Shown in pieces: positions 60,130 through 64,000 of a stretch of 64,000 bases of DNA; positions within the stretch are counted from its first letter, which is position 1; every line of letters begins with the position of its first letter. The notes under the pieces were generated by a model. That model was not told where the DNA came from, did not search any database, and saw only the letters and a program-made list of their open reading frames with translations. This stretch comes from an uncultured Selenomonadales bacterium (lineage in GTDB: Bacteria; Bacillota; Negativicutes; Selenomonadales; Selenomonadaceae). The stretch lies in the NCBI GenBank assembly GCA_937901445.1, contig CALDHY010000048.1:32335-96334 (forward strand), in the 5' to 3' direction. The position numbers and the translations under genes are program-made.

Positions 60130-60693
60130 TCACCAAAATTGCCCCAAAATTAAACCTGCCGCGCCCGCCGCTATTAAAACTTTTATGACGCCAATTTTCA
60201 TTCTTACCGCAATTAACGCGCCGATTAAAATTATCGCGCCTTTCAGGTCGAATGTTGACGAAAAATCTTGCGGCATTTCTTCGACGTTCCACACCGCCAT
60301 AAGTACGAAACTTATACACGCCGCCGCTATTAATGCAATTACCGACGGTCTCAAGCCGTTTAAAATCCCGTGAATTGCGCCTAAATCGCCGTATTTAAAA
60401 ATTATTTTCGCCAATGCTATACACAAAAATAAACTCGGCGTAACAAATCCCATCGTCGCGCAGATTGCCCCGCCTATTCCGGCGGTTTTCATTCCGGCGA
60501 AAGTTGCCGCGTTTACTCCTATTGGTCCGGGCGTCATCTGCGAAATTGTAAACACGTCAATAAATTCCGGCAGCGTCAGCCAGTGGTAAGAATCGACAAC
60601 AACGGCTTGAATCAGCGGCATTGACGCATAGCCGCCGCCTACACAAACCAAACTGATTTTCGCAAATTCTAAAAAAAGCTGAAAGTAAATCAC
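60130..60693 (-). CDS. chrA: Chromate transporter, short-chain (single CHR domain)
   Basis: 187 residues. FLEFAKISLVCVGGGYASMPLIQ and ISQMTPGPIGVNAATFAGMKTAG are the CHR signature segments. Short-chain CHR proteins normally work as a pair made by two adjacent genes of opposite topology; only one is present here, and the next gene upstream is dnaJ (4 nt overlap). Function as a chromate or other anion exporter is uncertain. Confidence 0.87.
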   Translation of the reverse strand: MIYFQLFLEFAKISLVCVGGGYASMPLIQAVVVDSYHWLTLPEFIDVFTISQMTPGPIGVNAATFAGMKTAGIGGAICATMGFVTPSLFLCIALAKIIFKYGDLGAIHGILNGLRPSVIALIAAACISFVLMAVWNVEEMPQDFSSTFDLKGAIILIGALIAVRMKIGVIKVLIAAGAAGLILGQFW

Positions 60694-61572
60694 GAGAAAA
60701 GCCCCTTCAATTTATCCAAGAAAGATTTTTGTTCGGGGTTATTATTTTCGTTGCCGCCCTTGTCGAAATCCTGCAAAAGTTTTCTTTGATAGGCAGAAAG
60801 ATTTTTCGGCGTCAAAACTTTAATTTTTACAAATTCATCGCCGCGCCCTTCGCCGCGTAAACGCTGAATACCCTTGCCACGAATTTTTAAAACTGTGCCG
60901 GATTGAATACCTTCAGGAATTTTTAAATCTACTTTGCCGTCGATAGTCGGCGCGTCAACAGTTGCGCCCAACGCCGCCTGTACAAAGGTAATTGGAATTT
61001 CGCAGTAAACATTGACGCCGTCGCGCTGGAAAATCGGGTGCGGCTTAATGTTAATGTAAACGTATAAATCGCCGTTTGCGCCGCCGCGCTCGCCTGCCTG
61101 CCCGCCGTTTTGAATACGCAAGCGGTTTCCTTCGTCAACGCCTTTTGGAATATTAACTTTAATATCTTTGTTGACGCGGACTTTGCCGGAGCCGTGACAG
61201 TGCCCGCAAGGATTTTTGATAATTTTTCCCGTGCCGTGACAGCGTTCACAAGGGCGCGCGTTTGAAATCATACCAAAAGGCGTGCGGGTTGTAGTTTGCC
61301 TCATACCCGTGCCGTTACAATCAGGGCAAGTTTCCGGCGAAGTGCCTTTAGCCGCGCCTGTGCCTTCGCACTCTTCGCAAGTTTCCATACGCGGAACGTT
61401 GATAGTCATTTCTTTACCGAAAGCCGCGTCTTCAAAACTTATGCTTAAATCGTAGCGTAAATCTGCGCCTTTAGTGGGACCTTGTTGACGCGCCCTTGTA
61501 CGTGAACGAACTCCGCCGCCGAAAAACTGTTCAAAAATATCACCCATATCGAAGCCGCCGCCACCGCCGCCG
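60690..61572 (-). CDS. dnaJ: Chaperone DnaJ, C-terminal part, J domain missing (joined to foreign sequence)
   Basis: The visible part starts in the Gly/Phe region (GGFDMGDIFEQFFGGG). It contains four CxxCxGxG zinc repeats (CEECEGTG, CPDCNGTG, CERCHGTG, CGHCHGSG) and the two substrate-binding beta domains, ending KSFLDKLKGLFS. The J domain with HPD, about 75 residues, is absent: upstream the frame runs without a stop into a Bacteroidales membrane protein. A real dnaJ has been cut at its poly-glycine stretch. Confidence 0.9.
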
Positions 61573-61575
61573 AAG
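61553..61575. other. Probable assembly junction inside a poly-glycine coding stretch
   Basis: gccgccgccaccgccgcc encodes six glycines on the minus strand. To the left, codons are AT-rich and encode DnaJ. To the right, the sequence is GC-rich with Bacteroidales proteins. The shared glycine stretch (MGFGGGG and GGGGFDMGD) explains how two genomes could be joined in frame. Confidence 0.85.
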
Positions 61576-62408
61576 CCCATGTCGTTGGTGTTGTTGCCGT
61601 TGACGAAGGCCATGGCGCGGGTGTTGTCCTGCATGATGGCCCCCATGCCGCGCCCGGAGTAGCGGCTCTTGGTGCCCACGCCGGCGTCGACGTTTGCGAA
61701 CATGCCACGGTTCATGCCTTTCTTCAGGCCGAAGTCGAGCACCACCTGGTCGTTGCCGTCGTCGATGCCGGTGACGCGGCTCAGGTCGCTCTTCTCGTCG
61801 TAGGTCTTGATGCGGTCCACGATGCTCGTGGGCAGGTTCTTGATGGCTGTCTTTGTGTCGCCGGTCATGAACTCCTTGCCGTCGACCTTCACCTTCTGCA
61901 CCGTCTTGCCGTTGATGGTGACGGTGCCGTCGTCGGCCACCTCAGCCCCCGGCAGCTTCTTGATGAGTTCCTCGACCACCGACCCTTCTGGCGTGCGGTA
62001 GGCGCCGGCGTTATAGATGATGGTGTCGTCCTTGGTGGTCACCTTGGCAATGTTCTTCACCACATCCACGTTCTTCAGCATCTTGGAGTCGGGTTCTATG
62101 GTGATGGTGCCCATGGGCAGAGGCTTGCCGCCGGCGACGGTGATGCGCTTGGTATAGGTCTTGAAGCCGATGTAGGTGATGCGGACGATGTAGGCGGCAT
62201 CCTTCGGGGCGGTTACCTTGAACTGTCCGCTCATGTCGGTGACGGCATTGGCCACCAGCGTCGAGTCCGTGTTGAGCAGTGCTACTGTGGCCTGGATGAC
62301 GGCCTCCTTCGTTTCTTTTTCCACCACCGTTCCGGTGATGGTCCGCTGCGCCAGGGCAGCCGTGGCTGTTGTCAGGGCGACAACCATCGAGAGTAGGATT
62401 TTCTTCAT
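61573..62408 (-). CDS. Bacteroidales outer membrane protein, N-terminal part (truncated by the junction)
   Basis: A signal peptide (KKILLSMVVALTTATAALA) is followed by a carboxypeptidase-regulatory-like beta-sandwich (TITGTVVEKETKEAVIQATVALL). A plug-like region follows (YRTPEGSVVEELIKKLPGAEV, TINGKTVQKVKVDGKEFMTGD, IVDRIKTYDEKSDLSRVTGIDDG). This is the start of a TonB-receptor-like beta-barrel protein as found in Prevotella. The barrel itself, about 500 residues or more, is missing because the frame enters DnaJ at the junction. Confidence 0.88.
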
Positions 62409-62490
62409 AAAGTGTACTGTTTACAATCATCTGACGCAGCAGGAGCAAGAAGGTTTAATCGCCGGCACACATTTCCAGACTATTCTTCCG

Positions 62491-64000
62491 TCACCTGACG
62501 GTTTTCTTGCCGTTCACGATGTAGACGCCACGGCTGCAGGCCCCGTCAGCGATGCGCCGGCCCTGTAGGTCGTAGGTGCCGGTGCGGATGCCGGCTGGTG
62601 CGGGCATGGTGCTGATGCCGGTGGTCGTGCCGTTGTCGAGGGTCAGCAGGCGCACGTTGTCGATGTAGAGCAGCGTGTTGTTGGCGGCGCCCTGACTTTC
62701 TGACGTGCTGAAGCCCAGCGAGATGGTCACCTCCTGCGGCTGGCTGATGTCGAAGTCGTAGCAGAGCTGCTGCCATGTGGCATTGTCGGCAGGGTAGCGG
62801 TAGTCGGTCTCGCTGCCAATCTTGATGCCCGTGAGCGACGTGTTGGTGTTGCTGCCACTGGTGGTGATGACGCGTCCGTCGTTCGATGTCTGGTTGGTAC
62901 ACTCGTAGCGCACATCCATCAGCACGCGGTAGGTGCCGGCGGGCAGTGCGGCGGTCTGGCTGATGGCATTGCTGCCTTTGTCCCAAGAGTTGAGCACGGT
63001 GAGTACGCGGTCGCCGCACGCGTCGTCGAACACGGGCCGTGAGCAGCGGGCAGCGTAGTTGCCGACGCTTGAGGGGCTGACGCAGTAAAGCGTTGAACTG
63101 TAGGGCATGGAGTACATACGGCAGAAGTTGGAGCCGCCGTTGAGGCCGTTGGCCGCCGTCCAGCCTGTGACGGGCAGGATGTTCGGCCACTTGCTGTCGG
63201 CGGCTGCCACGGTATTCACGTAGCAGGGGTTGTAGGTGGTGCTGCCCAGAGCGACGTTGCCGTCGGCGTTGCCGTAGGTCTGGTCCTCTTCGAACGAGGC
63301 GTTGGTCAGGTATTGCTCTGTGATGTCGATGTAGCCCGTGGTCAGGTTGTCTTCTGCGGTTTCGGGAAACCCGTCGGCTTCCTCAACCCGAAGCGTGCCT
63401 CCCTCAAGTGTGACCTTCAAGACTTTCTGGCTGAGCGTGACCTCCTGCTGCACGTTGGCCGTGATGACGGTGATGGGGTTTTCGCCCTTCACCAGGTTCA
63501 GCAGGTAGATGACGTCGACATTCCCGGCGTCCTGTATGGCCTCTACGCCGGTGCCGTTGATGAAGAAGCGCAGCACGTTGGCTACGGAGTGGTTCTCCTC
63601 GGCCAAGAAGTCGGCCGCCGAGCCAGTGGTGCTGATGGTGGTGCGGACGCTGAAGACGGGTGCTCCCAGCTCTGTCATCACGTCGTTGAGCTGGCACTTC
63701 ACGTCGCTGGCGAAGTTGCTCAGCAGCAGGTAGGCCGTCCGGTCGGGGTCGAAGGCAATGAGTCCGTTCCAGCCGTCGGGAGTTGACAGCTGACAGTTGA
63801 GAGTTGACATTTGTGCGGTCTCGTCGGCAGTGATGTTCGAGTAGTAGGTCACCGCCCGTCGGTCCACCACGTCGCCGGCCTGCACCGTGCGGCTCTGGTT
63901 GCTGTAGAGCGTGTAGAGCTTGGCCGTCATGATGGAGTTGTTGTTGGCCTTTTCGCCGAAGCCGAACTGTGTGCTGTTCTGCGGCTTGACGATGCCTACA
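62491..64000 (-). CDS. Large secreted Bacteroidales protein, C-terminal part (start beyond the window)
   Basis: The frame is open to the window edge, so the N-terminus is missing. Visible are a beta-rich region (QAGDVVDRRAVTYYSNITAD, GWNGLIAFDPDRTAYLLLSN) and a carbohydrate-binding-like beta-sandwich (residues from LTNASFEED to LLYIDNVRLL). The short C-terminal tail TYDLQGRRIADGACSRGVYI ends NGKKTVR. That tail is the pattern of Bacteroidota secretion/sorting domains. Catalytic domain unknown; a polysaccharide-active enzyme is likely but not shown. Confidence 0.75.
   Translation of the reverse strand, partial: VGIVKPQNSTQFGFGEKANNNSIMTAKLYTLYSNQSRTVQAGDVVDRRAVTYYSNITADETAQMSTLNCQLSTPDGWNGLIAFDPDRTAYLLLSNFASDVKCQLNDVMTELGAPVFSVRTTISTTGSAADFLAEENHSVANVLRFFINGTGVEAIQDAGNVDVIYLLNLVKGENPITVITANVQQEVTLSQKVLKVTLEGGTLRVEEADGFPETAEDNLTTGYIDITEQYLTNASFEEDQTYGNADGNVALGSTTYNPCYVNTVAAADSKWPNILPVTGWTAANGLNGGSNFCRMYSMPYSSTLYCVSPSSVGNYAARCSRPVFDDACGDRVLTVLNSWDKGSNAISQTAALPAGTYRVLMDVRYECTNQTSNDGRVITTSGSNTNTSLTGIKIGSETDYRYPADNATWQQLCYDFDISQPQEVTISLGFSTSESQGAANNTLLYIDNVRLLTLDNGTTTGISTMPAPAGIRTGTYDLQGRRIADGACSRGVYIVNGKKTVR

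Noticed and set aside
60690-62408. A genuine OMP-DnaJ fusion protein
   Set aside because: One half needs the outer membrane of a Bacteroidales cell, the other is a cytosolic chaperone lacking its J domain. Base composition changes exactly at the shared glycine run.
1-64000. tRNA, rRNA or tmRNA genes
   Set aside because: I looked for T-arm and cloverleaf patterns in the larger gaps and for rRNA segments and saw none; a covariance-model scan would be needed to be certain.

Overview
The window reads as a contig from an AT-rich, anaerobic, Firmicutes-type bacterium (positions 1 to about 61,550) joined to a GC-rich Bacteroidales (Prevotella-like) segment (about 61,575 to 64,000). The main part has SepF, YlmH, DivIVA, CtsR, a dnaG-rpoD pair, GlnRS, QueF, CobA-HemD and LarC. 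Start codons are mixed ATG/GTG/TTG behind GGAGG-type ribosome binding sites. I place it near the Negativicutes (Selenomonadales), an inference from gene content and style only. The right end carries a Bacteroidota outer-membrane protein start and a secreted protein with a sorting-type C-terminal tail. It is fused in frame to a headless DnaJ inside a poly-glycine stretch, which is most simply an assembly chimera. No rRNA, tRNA, CRISPR array, transposase or prophage was seen.

Layout. 1-3.4 kb: LysR tail, pheA, a NADAR protein and aroF (aromatic amino acids). 3.4-9 kb, minus strand: ispD-ispF-cysE, a Cof-type HAD phosphatase, a YgiD-like dioxygenase and proS. 9-11.8 kb: hisH-hisA-hisF with a RelBE-type pair attached to the hisF stop; hisIE lies apart at 16 kb. 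11.9-17.5 kb: GtrA protein, two small membrane proteins, a nicotinamidase-like hydrolase, a secreted SGNH hydrolase, an antitoxin/Doc pair, a GNAT and a secreted polysaccharide deacetylase. 17.8-24 kb: the division cluster yggS-sepF-sepF-sepF-ylmH-divIVA-lspA-rluD, with three tandem sepF genes, then a HAD phosphatase and a RelB/PIN pair. 24-33 kb: DUF47-Pit phosphate uptake, murI, cobA-hemD and hemB, then dnaG-rpoD. 33-39.3 kb: a 77-bp tandem repeat, ctsR without its usual clp partners, a frameshifted radical SAM gene, an HD hydrolase, glnS and an ArsB/NhaD-type transporter. 39.4-45.7 kb, minus strand: an HExxH protein with a membrane partner, upp, a pyridoxal kinase, queF and the t6A genes tsaD, tsaB, tsaE with two RimI-like acetyltransferases. 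46-60.7 kb: miaB, corA, larC, cysK with a YezD-like protein, an amino-acid-permease/hybrid histidine kinase fusion, an amidase, exonuclease III, comEC, an AEC carrier and half of a chromate transporter pair.

Three points stand out. First, three loci unseen by ordinary gene calling (about 45.9-46.15, 54.55-54.79 and 56.3-56.59 kb) each encode a 26-36 residue hydrophobic peptide behind a strong ribosome binding site, with a promoter and a terminator. In each, an 8-10 nt element at or near the predicted RNA 5' end is complementary to the sequence spanning the stop codon, an arrangement that recalls type I toxin mRNAs. Second, many intercistronic gaps are filled by degenerate micro-repeat arrays with a 7-nt unit (RYTARGG) or an 8-nt unit (GTGYGRTA). 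They often begin inside the upstream stop codon, run into a complementary array, and end next to the ribosome binding site of the next gene. Third, unusual single genes include the permease-kinase fusion, the sepF triplication with a probable ATT start, a G9 tract breaking the radical SAM gene, and a probably leaderless miaB.
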